Below are positions 1 through 8,317 of a stretch of 64,000 bases of DNA, in pieces. The stretch covers positions 1 through 64,000 of the forward strand of contig JAZQFC010000030.1 of NCBI GenBank assembly GCA_045539315.1. Reading direction: 5' to 3'. The notes under the pieces were generated by a model. That model was not told where the DNA came from. It did no database searches and worked only from the letters and a program-made list of their open reading frames with translations. The position numbers and the translations under genes were made by a program. The DNA is from RUG11462 sp045539315. Its GTDB lineage: Bacteria; Bacillota; Clostridia; Oscillospirales; Acutalibacteraceae. The first letter of the stretch is position 1, and each line of letters opens with the position of its first letter.

Positions 1-40
1 TTTTTTTATATTCAAAATCACAATAAATTGAAACAAAACA

Positions 41-70
41 TTGACAAAACCACTATATTTGGTGTAAAAT
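41..70 (+). promoter_or_regulatory. Sigma-A type promoter for the topoisomerase operon
   Basis: A consensus -35 TTGACA (41-46) and a -10 TAAAAT (65-70) are separated by 18 bp and lie about 40 bp before the first gene. This is a good vegetative promoter by sequence; it has not been tested. Confidence 0.6.
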
Positions 71-108
71 GATTATAAGTATTATGTTAAAAAGGGAGAA
101 ATGTGTTA

Positions 109-2094
109 ATGGCTAAAAAGGCTTCCTACGGCAACGAAAGTATATCATCACTTAAAGGTGCAGACCGAGTAAGAAAAAGACCTGCGGTTATTTTTGGCTC
201 TGATGGTATCGAGGGTTGCCAACACTCTGTTTTTGAAATTATAACCAACGCAATTGACGAGGCGCGTGAGGGTTATGGTAAAAAAATCATAATCACAAGA
301 TATCTCGACCATTCTATTGAAGTGCAAGACTTTGGTCGTGGTTGTCCTGTTGACTATAACCCTAAAGAAGATAGATTCAACTGGGAACTTCTTTATTGTG
401 AGTTGTATGCCGGTAGTAAATATGATAATAGCGAAACCGGTACTTATCAATTCTCACTTGGTACAAACGGTCTTGGCCTTTGTTCAACTCAATATGCGTC
501 TAAATATATGGATGTTGAGATTAAGCGTGATGGCTTTAAATATAATCTTCACTTCGAAGAAGGCGAGAATATTGGTGGGCTTAAAAAAGAGCCTTATGCA
601 GGTAAAGATACAGGTACTCGTACTCGTTGGTTACCTGACAACAATGTTTTCACTGATACAAATATTCCTGTTGAATTTTATGAAGATGTTTTAAAACGTC
701 AGGCAGTTGTAAACGATGGTCTTGTTTTTGTATTTAAAAATCAAATCTCTGCTTCAAAATTTGAAACAAAAGAGTTTGTTTATAAAAATGGTATTTTAGA
801 TTATATCAATGAAACCGTTGGCGATGAAGCAGGTTTTATTGATACACTTATGTGGAAAGGCGAGCGCAAAGGTAGAGATAGGGCAGACAAGCCTGAATAT
901 CTTGTTAAAATGAATATGGCGCTTAATTTTTCTAATAAAGTGCAGAAAAAAGAGTATTATCATAACTCAAGTTATCTTGAATATGGTGGAGCGCCTGATA
1001 AAGCGGTGCGCTCGGCATTTGTTTCACAGTTTGATGCGTTTTTTAAACAAAATAATAAATATAATAAAAACGAGTCAAAAGTTTCATTTGCAGATATTGA
1101 AGAATCACTTGTAATGGTAATTTCATCATTCTCAAACCAAACTTCATATGAAAACCAAACAAAAAAAGCGATTACAAATAAATTCATTCAAGAAGCGCTA
1201 ACAGATTTTATAAAACAAAATCTAGAAGTTTTCTTTATTGAAAACAAGCCTATGGCAGAAAAAGTAGGCGAACAAATTTTAATTAATAAGCGTTCTCGTG
1301 AAAAGAGTGAAAAAGAGCGTCTTAATATTAAAAAAACTTTACAAGCATCAACCGATATGGCATCTCGTGTGCAAAAGTTTGTTGACTGTCGTTCAAAAGA
1401 CACATCAATAAGAGAACTTTACATCGTTGAGGGTGACTCGGCTATGGGCTCTGTAAAACAAGCGCGTGACCCTGAATTTCAAGGAATTATGCCTGTTCGT
1501 GGTAAAATTCTCAACTGCTTGAAAGCAGAATATACACAGATTTTTAAAAGTGAGATTATCACAAATCTTATTAGAGTTTTAGGTTGTGGCGTTGAGGTGC
1601 AAACTAAAGCGAATAAAGATTTATCAACCTTTGACATTAATTCGTTCAGATGGAATAAGGTAGTTATCTGTACCGATGCCGATGTCGATGGTTTCCATAT
1701 TAGAACGCTTATTTTAACAATGCTTTATAGATTAACTCCAACTCTTATTCGTGATGGTTACGTTTATATTGCAGAAACTCCGCTTTATGAAATCATAACA
1801 AAAGATAAAACTTATTATGCTTATGATGATAAAGAAAAAGGCGAAGTTTTAGAGATGATAGGCGATAAAAAATATACATTGCAGCGTTCAAAAGGTCTTG
1901 GTGAAAACCAGGCAGATATGATGAACTTGACTACAATGAATCCTGCTACTCGTCGTCTTATTAAAGTTTTACCTGAAGATGTTGAGAGAACTGCAGAAAT
2001 GTTTGATACATTAATCGGTAATAATCTTGAATCAAGAAAAAACTTTATTGCAGATAAAGGACATGAATATTTAGAATTTGCAGATATTTCTTAA
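109..2094 (+). CDS. parE: DNA topoisomerase IV subunit B (ParE/GyrB-type ATPase)
   Basis: This is the ATPase subunit of a type IIA topoisomerase, which works with the next gene to pass one DNA duplex through another. The 661-aa product has an N-terminal GHKL ATPase region (NAIDEAREG near residue 45), a TOPRIM domain with EGDSA at about residue 441 and the metal-binding run DADVDGFH at about 522, and the family motif QRSKGLGE near the C-terminus. I chose ATG 109 because the ribosome site aaaggg.ag at 92-98 is correctly spaced from it; an in-frame GTG at 103 sits too close. The gene starts an operon and the ParC-like gene follows after 13 bp. I favour topoisomerase IV over gyrase because the partner lacks an obvious GyrA box; the two are hard to separate by eye. 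Confidence 0.88.
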   Translation: MAKKASYGNESISSLKGADRVRKRPAVIFGSDGIEGCQHSVFEIITNAIDEAREGYGKKIIITRYLDHSIEVQDFGRGCPVDYNPKEDRFNWELLYCELYAGSKYDNSETGTYQFSLGTNGLGLCSTQYASKYMDVEIKRDGFKYNLHFEEGENIGGLKKEPYAGKDTGTRTRWLPDNNVFTDTNIPVEFYEDVLKRQAVVNDGLVFVFKNQISASKFETKEFVYKNGILDYINETVGDEAGFIDTLMWKGERKGRDRADKPEYLVKMNMALNFSNKVQKKEYYHNSSYLEYGGAPDKAVRSAFVSQFDAFFKQNNKYNKNESKVSFADIEESLVMVISSFSNQTSYENQTKKAITNKFIQEALTDFIKQNLEVFFIENKPMAEKVGEQILINKRSREKSEKERLNIKKTLQASTDMASRVQKFVDCRSKDTSIRELYIVEGDSAMGSVKQARDPEFQGIMPVRGKILNCLKAEYTQIFKSEIITNLIRVLGCGVEVQTKANKDLSTFDINSFRWNKVVICTDADVDGFHIRTLILTMLYRLTPTLIRDGYVYIAETPLYEIITKDKTYYAYDDKEKGEVLEMIGDKKYTLQRSKGLGENQADMMNLTTMNPATRRLIKVLPEDVERTAEMFDTLIGNNLESRKNFIADKGHEYLEFADIS

Positions 2095-2107
2095 GGAGAA
2101 ATAAAAA

Positions 2108-4348
2108 TTGGCTAAAAAGAAGAAAACTAATGATAAAAAAATGATAATAGACCCGGCAAAAGTAGGGGCGCATATTGCAGGGGCAGGTCAGGTAGTTGAA
2201 CAACCAATTACCACCACCCTTGAAACAAACTTTATGCCTTATGCTATGAGTGTAATTATCTCTCGTGCAATTCCTGAAATCGACGGATTTAAACCATCTC
2301 ATAGAAAATTGCTTTTCACTATGTATAATATGGGGCTTCTTACCGGAAAACTCACAAAATCGGCTAATATAGTCGGTCAAACAATGCAGTTAAACCCTCA
2401 TGGTGACGCGGCAATTTATGAAACAATGGTGCGTTTGTCTGAAGGTAATGAGGCGCTTTTGCACCCATATGTTGAGTCAAAAGGTAACTTTGGTAAAGCA
2501 TATTCAAAAGATATGGCTTATGCGGCTTCTCGTTATACCGAGGCGCGTCTTGCAAAAATCTCTAATGAACTTTTCAGAGATATTGATAAAGACACAGTTG
2601 ATTTTGTTGATAACTATGACGCAACCAAAAAAGAGCCAACACTTTTGCCTGTAACATTCCCATCAGTGCTTGTTAATGCAAACAAAGGTATCGCAGTTGG
2701 TATGGCGAGTGATATTTGTTCATTTAACTTAAAAGAAGTTTGTGATACAACTATTGCGTATATTCACGATGAAAATTGCGACCTTTTTGAAACACTTAAA
2801 GCACCTGATTTTCCAACCGGTGGTCAGTTGATTTATGACAAAGCGGCGCTCGAGAAGATTTATGAAACTGGTACAGGTAGCGTAAAGGTAAGAGCGAAAT
2901 ATACCTATGATAAATCGGCTAATTGCATTGATATTACTGAAATTCCTGCTACTACCACCATTGAAGCGATTATTGACAAAATAATTGAACTTTCAAAACT
3001 CAAAAAGATTACAGAAATTAATGATATTCGTGATGAAACAGGTTTGCAAGGCCTTAAAATCACAATTGATTTAAAACGAGGCACAGACCCTGAAAAATTA
3101 ATGTTAAAGTTATTTAAAATGACTCCGCTTGAAGATTCGTTCTCTTGTAACTTTAATATTCTTATAAATGGTAGCCCTAAAGTAATGGGCGTTAAAGAAA
3201 TCATTAAAGAGTGGCTCAACTTCCGTTTAGAGTGCGTTAAGCGTAAAGTTAATTTCAGACTTTCCAAAGCGCAGTCTAAACTCCATTTGTTAGAAGGTTT
3301 GCAAAAAATCCTTGTTGATATTGATAAAGCAATTAAAATTGTTAGAGAAACAGAAGAAGAAGCAGAAGTTGTTCCAAATCTTATGATAGGTTTTTCAATT
3401 GATGAAATTCAAGCAGAATATGTTGCTGATATTAAACTTCGTCATTTAAACCGTGAATATATCTTGAAAAGAACTGCCGATATAGAAGAATTGAAAGAAG
3501 AAATTGCTAAATTCCAAGCAATTTTGAAATCAGATTCTCGTGTTAAAAAGGTTATCGTTGCAGAACTTAAAGAAGTTATCAAAAAGTATGGTGCTGATAG
3601 AAAAACTGAAATTATTGATATAGAAGATGAGCCTGTTTATGAGCCATCTGCAGAAATTGCGTCATATCCTTGTACTGCTTTCTTCACAAAAGACGGCTAC
3701 TTTAAGAAAATCACACCGTTATCACTTCGTATGGGTGGTGAGCACAAACTTAAAGAAGGCGATGAGTTAACTCAAGCAGTTGAAACTGATAACAAGTTTG
3801 AGGTTATGTTCTTTACTGATAAATGTCAGGTTTATAAAGCAAAAATCAATGATTTTTCTGATACAAAAGCAAGTGTTTTAGGCGATTTTGTTCCTGCTAA
3901 ACTTAATTTTGATGCAGGCGAAAACCCTGTTTATATGGCAGTTACAGAAAAATATGAAGGCTTTATGATTTTTGTATTTGAAAATGGTAAAGTTGCAAAG
4001 GTTGAAATGAATCAGTATATGACCAAAACCAACCGTAAAAAACTTATTAACGCATATTCAGATAAATCGCCGTTAATTAGCGCATTTTATGTACCTGTTG
4101 AGTCAGATATTATTATTGAAAATATCAATGGCAGAAAACTTCTTCTTAATACTTCTGCTATCAATGCGAAAACAAGTAAATCAACACAAGGTGTTGCAGT
4201 TATGAAAATTCGCAAAGGTCATAAAGTATTAAGCGCAAAACTTTACAAAGAGGGCGACCTTGATAATGCTTCAAGATACCGCGCTAGAACTTTGCCTGCG
4301 TCCGGTAAATTGCCTGAAGAAGACGCACAACAGTTAACTTTAAATTAA
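2108..4348 (+). CDS. parC: DNA topoisomerase IV subunit A (ParC/GyrA-type)
   Basis: This is the DNA-cleaving and rejoining subunit partnered with the upstream ATPase subunit. The 746-aa product has the winged-helix catalytic motif SRYTEARL, with the predicted active-site tyrosine at residue 143. The central region contains long coiled-coil-like stretches (EEIAKFQAILKSDSRVKKVI). The C-terminal beta-pinwheel is shortened and I see no QRRGGKG-type GyrA box, which fits ParC better than gyrase. The start is a TTG at 2108, nine bases after aaggag; the encoded MAKKKK resembles the N-terminus of the partner. A lysine-rich N-terminal extension of about 30 residues precedes the conserved fold. The two genes form an operon with 13 bp between them. 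Confidence 0.88.
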   Translation: MAKKKKTNDKKMIIDPAKVGAHIAGAGQVVEQPITTTLETNFMPYAMSVIISRAIPEIDGFKPSHRKLLFTMYNMGLLTGKLTKSANIVGQTMQLNPHGDAAIYETMVRLSEGNEALLHPYVESKGNFGKAYSKDMAYAASRYTEARLAKISNELFRDIDKDTVDFVDNYDATKKEPTLLPVTFPSVLVNANKGIAVGMASDICSFNLKEVCDTTIAYIHDENCDLFETLKAPDFPTGGQLIYDKAALEKIYETGTGSVKVRAKYTYDKSANCIDITEIPATTTIEAIIDKIIELSKLKKITEINDIRDETGLQGLKITIDLKRGTDPEKLMLKLFKMTPLEDSFSCNFNILINGSPKVMGVKEIIKEWLNFRLECVKRKVNFRLSKAQSKLHLLEGLQKILVDIDKAIKIVRETEEEAEVVPNLMIGFSIDEIQAEYVADIKLRHLNREYILKRTADIEELKEEIAKFQAILKSDSRVKKVIVAELKEVIKKYGADRKTEIIDIEDEPVYEPSAEIASYPCTAFFTKDGYFKKITPLSLRMGGEHKLKEGDELTQAVETDNKFEVMFFTDKCQVYKAKINDFSDTKASVLGDFVPAKLNFDAGENPVYMAVTEKYEGFMIFVFENGKVAKVEMNQYMTKTNRKKLINAYSDKSPLISAFYVPVESDIIIENINGRKLLLNTSAINAKTSKSTQGVAVMKIRKGHKVLSAKLYKEGDLDNASRYRARTLPASGKLPEEDAQQLTLN

Positions 4349-4358
4349 AAAAACAGAA

Positions 4359-4380
4359 GCCCTCCAAGTTTTTGGAGGGC
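4359..4380 (+). terminator. Hairpin after parC, possible terminator
   Basis: The 9-bp perfect stem gccctccaa/ttggagggc has a 4-nt loop and lies 10 bp after the parC stop. It is followed by A-rich rather than T-rich sequence on the + strand, so simple intrinsic termination is uncertain. Confidence 0.4.
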
Positions 4381-4480
4381 AAAAACAAAAGAAAAACAAA
4401 CGCAATATTAATATTTTCTTTTGTTGATATTATTGTTTGTTAAATTTTTTGAATTATTCATTTTTTGAAAGGAATAAAAA

Positions 4481-5344
4481 ATGAAAGTAATTGATATTAT
4501 CAAAAGCGAAAAACCAACTCTTTCAGTTGAGGTTTTTCCACCAAAAACAACTGCAAATTTTGAAGTTGTAAAAAGTGCTACTGAAAAAATCGCTGATTTG
4601 CACCCAAGTTATATGAGTGTTACATATGGCGCAGGTGGTGGCACATCTGATTTTACTGTAGATATTGCCCAAAACCTTATGAAAAAAGGTGTAACTCCGC
4701 TAACTCATCTCACTTGCGTTTCTTCAACAAACGAGCGCATTGAAGATGAATTAAATAAAATTAAATCAAAAGGCATTGAAAATGTTTTGGCGCTTCGTGG
4801 CGATATTCCAGAAGGGCTTGATATTAGCACAATGCAATATAAATATGCTTATCAACTTATCGAAAAAATCAAAGATTTTGATAGCAATTTGTGTATTGGT
4901 GGCGCTTGTTATCCTGAAACTCACCCTGAAAGTAAAAACAGCGTTGAAGATATAAAAGCGCTTAAAATCAAAGTTGAAAGTGGTTGTGAATTTTTAACAA
5001 CCCAAATGTTTTTTGATAATAATATTCTTTATAATTTTATTATGCGCCTTTTAAAAATCGGTGTTGATGTGCCGATAGTACCTGGCATTATGCCTGTAAC
5101 TAATGCAAAACAAATTCAAAGAATTATGGCTATTTCAGGCTCTGCGCTACCGCAAAGATTTATAAGAATTGTAGATAGATTTGCCGATAACCCATCTGCC
5201 TTAAAAGAAGCGGGCATCGCTTTTGCTACAGAGCAGATTATAGACCTTTATGCTAATGGAATAAATGCAGTACATCTTTATTCTATGAACAACCCTGAAG
5301 TAGCAGAAAAAATCAAAAATAATTTAACGGAAATTTTAAAATGA
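4481..5344 (+). CDS. metF: Methylenetetrahydrofolate reductase
   Basis: This enzyme reduces 5,10-methylene-THF to 5-methyl-THF, the methyl donor used by the MetH encoded two genes downstream. The 287-aa product matches the family length and its FAD-dependent TIM-barrel pattern: SVEVFPPKT at the N-terminus, the VTYGAGGG block near residue 46, ALRGDIP near residue 107 and the CIGGACYPETHPES block near residue 146. The start is ATG 4481 after a tgaaaggaat ribosome site. It overlaps the next gene by 4 bp (ATGA), so the three methionine genes are likely translationally coupled. I saw no SAM riboswitch or T-box in the 130-bp leader. Confidence 0.93.
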   Translation: MKVIDIIKSEKPTLSVEVFPPKTTANFEVVKSATEKIADLHPSYMSVTYGAGGGTSDFTVDIAQNLMKKGVTPLTHLTCVSSTNERIEDELNKIKSKGIENVLALRGDIPEGLDISTMQYKYAYQLIEKIKDFDSNLCIGGACYPETHPESKNSVEDIKALKIKVESGCEFLTTQMFFDNNILYNFIMRLLKIGVDVPIVPGIMPVTNAKQIQRIMAISGSALPQRFIRIVDRFADNPSALKEAGIAFATEQIIDLYANGINAVHLYSMNNPEVAEKIKNNLTEILK

Positions 5345-5934
5345 TTAATCCAATAACAACTGGTAAAATTCAAGTAGATAAAATCAGTATTGATGAGCGA
5401 GAACTTTCGCTTCGTTTAAAAACTGAAATTGGTTTTGAAAATGATATTATTAACAAGTGCAAAGAGGAACTTTTAAAGGCAGTTGAATGTAAATATGCCT
5501 ATACAAAGATTCCTGTTGCCTTATCAGAAAAAAGTTATGTAAACCTAGATTTTTGCCAGACAAAAAGCAAAGATTTATGCAAAAATTTAAAGAGTTGTAA
5601 CTATGCTTATATTTTCGCAGTAACCCTTGGAATAGGGGTCGATAGGCTTTTAGCAAAACTAAATGTTGTATCAGGCGCAAAGCATTTTGTAACAGATGCG
5701 CTCGCTTCTGCATTGGCAGAAAGTTTATGCGATTATGTAAACCAAATGATAAGTGAAAATAAAAACACAAAACCAAGATTCTCACCAGGGTATGGCGATT
5801 TACCGCTTGAAATTCAAAATGATATTTTGCGAGTTTTATCTGCTGATAAAACTCTTGGTATAACCTTGAATGATTCTTTACTTATGACACCTGTAAAATC
5901 AATAACTGCAATAATGGGAGTGGTTGAAGAATGA
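5341..5934 (+). CDS. Stand-alone methionine synthase activation (AdoMet-binding) protein
   Basis: The 197-aa protein resembles the reactivation domain normally found at the C-terminus of MetH, which methylates cob(II)alamin from S-adenosylmethionine when the cofactor becomes oxidised. Visible signs are the FAVTLGIGVDRLLA segment (residues about 90-105) and the conserved RFSPGYGDLPLEIQ block (about 151-164), which matches the RxSPGYxD AdoMet-binding region. The downstream metH lacks this domain, so the function is split over two adjacent genes, an arrangement known in Clostridia. It overlaps metF and metH by 4 bp at each end, which points to a coupled complex or matched expression. Confidence 0.82.
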   Translation: MINPITTGKIQVDKISIDERELSLRLKTEIGFENDIINKCKEELLKAVECKYAYTKIPVALSEKSYVNLDFCQTKSKDLCKNLKSCNYAYIFAVTLGIGVDRLLAKLNVVSGAKHFVTDALASALAESLCDYVNQMISENKNTKPRFSPGYGDLPLEIQNDILRVLSADKTLGITLNDSLLMTPVKSITAIMGVVEE

Positions 5935-8282
5935 AAATCACACAAGAAATGAAAAACAGAAGACTGTATTTTGATGGTGGCACAGGTACCGTTTTGCAGT
6001 CAATGGGGTTAAAGTCAGGCGAGAGCCCTGAAATTTGGAATATAGAAAACCCTGAAAAAATAATCTCGCTTCATAAAAATTATTTATCTGCCGGCGCAGA
6101 TATTATTAAAACAAACACATTTGGCATTAATGCAAATAAGTTTGAAAATTATGAAGAATTGATTTTAGCAGGAATTAATTGTGCAAAAGTGGCAGTCAGC
6201 GAATTTGAAAATAAATTCATCGCTTTTGATATGGGCCCTTTAGGTCAATTATTAGAGCCACTAGGCACTTTGAAATTTGAAGAAGCAGTTGAACTTTTTG
6301 CTAAAAATATAAGAGTAGCAAAAGATGCAGGTGTTGACCTTGTTTTAATCGAAACTATGAATGATTCATACGAAACAAAAGCGGCAGTTTTAGCGGCTAA
6401 AGAAAACTGTGATTTGCCGATTTTTGTTACAAACGTTTATGATGAATCTAAAAAACTTATGACAGGCGCATCGCCTTTGGCTATGATTTCGTTGCTCGAA
6501 GGGTTAGAAGTAGATGCAATAGGTATAAACTGTTCGCTCGGTCCTGATAAAATGCTACCTGTAGTTGAAGAATATGTAAAATATTCATCATTGCCGATTA
6601 TAGTAAACCCAAATGCTGGTTTGCCAAAAGTTGTTGATGGTAAAACTGTTTTTGATAAATCTGCCGATGAATTTTCTGACTTTATGAAACAAATCGCTAT
6701 TTCAGGTGGGACAATTTTAGGCGGTTGTTGTGGCACAACCCCTGAATATATCAAAAAAACAATAGAAAAAACAAAAGATATAAAATATTCTTTGCCAAAT
6801 GAAAAAAATAATACTGTAATTTCATCTTATACAAATGCAGTTCAAATAGGGGAAAAGCCTGTGCTTATCGGCGAGAGAATCAACCCAACAGGCAAACCTA
6901 AACTCAAACAAGCACTAAAAGATAATGATATAAACTATATTTTAAACGAGGGTATTTCTCAAGCAGAAACGGGCGTTAAAATTCTTGATGTTAATGTTGG
7001 ACTTCCTGAAATTGATGAAGCCGATATGATGAAACGAGTAGTTTCATCACTTCAAGCAGTAACCGATTTGTGTTTGCAAATTGATACTTCTGATGTAAAT
7101 GCACTTGAAACTGCATTAAGAATATACAATGGTAAAGCGCTTATTAATTCTGTTAATGGCAAAGTTGAGAGTATGCATAGCGTTTTCCCACTTGTTAAAA
7201 AATATGGTGGCGTTGTTATCGCATTAACATTAGATGAAAACGGCATTCCTGAAACTGCAAGTGGCAGGGTAGAAATTGCGAAAAAAATTATTTCTACTGC
7301 AAAAGAGTATGGCATTGATAAAAAAGACATTATTGTTGACCCATTAGCGATGACAATTTCATCAAATGGTAACAATGCCGAAGTAACTTTAAAAGCGATA
7401 AGAGAAATACGAAAACTTGGTGTTTATACATCTCTTGGCGTTTCAAATATTTCTTTTGGGCTTCCAAATAGAAATATAATTAATTCAACATTTTTCAGTT
7501 TAGCACTTGAAAATGGGCTTAATCTTGCAATTATGAATCCGTTTTCAAAAGAAATGATGAATGTATATTTTAGTTTCTGCGCTTTAAAAAATCTTGATAG
7601 CAATTGCAGTGAATATATCAATTATGCAACTGAAAATATTCAAGAAACTGTTTCTTTAAAAACCGATATGGATTTGAAAAAAGCAATTGTAAAAGGTGTT
7701 AATGATACTGCAGTAAACTGTGCCGAATTGCTACTTAAAACCGAAAAACCACTTGATATTATTAATAATTATATCATTCCTGCGCTAGACGAAATAGGCC
7801 TTGCTTTTGAAAACAAAAAAGCATATTTGCCTCAACTTTTAATGAGCGCAGAAGCGGCAACAAAAGCATTTGATGTTTTAAAATCTCAAATGAAATCTGC
7901 CGAAACAACTATAAAAGGCTCGGTTGTACTCGCAACTGTAAAAGGCGATGTGCATGACATCGGCAAAAACATTGTAAAAGTAATGCTTGAAAGTTATGGC
8001 TTTAAAGTTTACGATTTAGGAAAAGATGTCAGCGCCGAAGATATTGTTAAATGCGCAGTTGAAAACAATTGCAAGTTAGTTGGACTTTCTGCTTTGATGA
8101 CAACAACCGTACCTGCAATGGCAGAAACAATAAAACTGTTGAATGATACTGATAAATCAATAAAAACAATGGTTGGCGGCGCAGTGCTTAATAGCGAATA
8201 TGCAAATATGATTAACGCAGATTTCTATGCGCCAGACGCTTTTGGCGCAGTAAGAGTAGCCGAAAGTTTTTATAACAAATAA
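5931..8282 (+). CDS. metH: Cobalamin-dependent methionine synthase without activation domain
   Basis: This enzyme transfers the methyl group of 5-methyl-THF through cobalamin to homocysteine. The 783-aa product shows an N-terminal homocysteine-binding barrel with zinc ligands (INCSLGP near residue 201; GGCCGTTPEY near 265), a pterin-binding domain (IGERINPTGKPK near 310), a B12-binding cap, and a Rossmann B12 domain with GDVHDIGKN near residue 672, whose histidine is the lower cobalt ligand. E. coli-type MetH is about 1,200 aa. The missing C-terminal activation domain is supplied by the gene immediately upstream. Together with metF this makes a complete THF-to-methionine methyl route in one operon. 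Confidence 0.92.
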   Translation: MKITQEMKNRRLYFDGGTGTVLQSMGLKSGESPEIWNIENPEKIISLHKNYLSAGADIIKTNTFGINANKFENYEELILAGINCAKVAVSEFENKFIAFDMGPLGQLLEPLGTLKFEEAVELFAKNIRVAKDAGVDLVLIETMNDSYETKAAVLAAKENCDLPIFVTNVYDESKKLMTGASPLAMISLLEGLEVDAIGINCSLGPDKMLPVVEEYVKYSSLPIIVNPNAGLPKVVDGKTVFDKSADEFSDFMKQIAISGGTILGGCCGTTPEYIKKTIEKTKDIKYSLPNEKNNTVISSYTNAVQIGEKPVLIGERINPTGKPKLKQALKDNDINYILNEGISQAETGVKILDVNVGLPEIDEADMMKRVVSSLQAVTDLCLQIDTSDVNALETALRIYNGKALINSVNGKVESMHSVFPLVKKYGGVVIALTLDENGIPETASGRVEIAKKIISTAKEYGIDKKDIIVDPLAMTISSNGNNAEVTLKAIREIRKLGVYTSLGVSNISFGLPNRNIINSTFFSLALENGLNLAIMNPFSKEMMNVYFSFCALKNLDSNCSEYINYATENIQETVSLKTDMDLKKAIVKGVNDTAVNCAELLLKTEKPLDIINNYIIPALDEIGLAFENKKAYLPQLLMSAEAATKAFDVLKSQMKSAETTIKGSVVLATVKGDVHDIGKNIVKVMLESYGFKVYDLGKDVSAEDIVKCAVENNCKLVGLSALMTTTVPAMAETIKLLNDTDKSIKTMVGGAVLNSEYANMINADFYAPDAFGAVRVAESFYNK

Positions 8283-8283
8283 A

Positions 8284-8316
8284 AAAGTCGCAAGGTTTAC
8301 CTTGCGACTTTTTTGT
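8284..8316. terminator. Bidirectional terminator between metH and the phosphorylase gene
   Basis: The perfect 10-bp stem agtcgcaagg/ccttgcgact (8286-8295, 8300-8309) is flanked by A-runs on one side and T-runs on the other. It sits between convergent genes and can serve both. Confidence 0.85.
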
Positions 8317-8317
8317 T

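Noticed and set aside
4349..4480. SAM or T-box riboswitch before metF
   Set aside because: The leader is AT-rich without the conserved core of either class; only a hairpin near the parC stop is visible.
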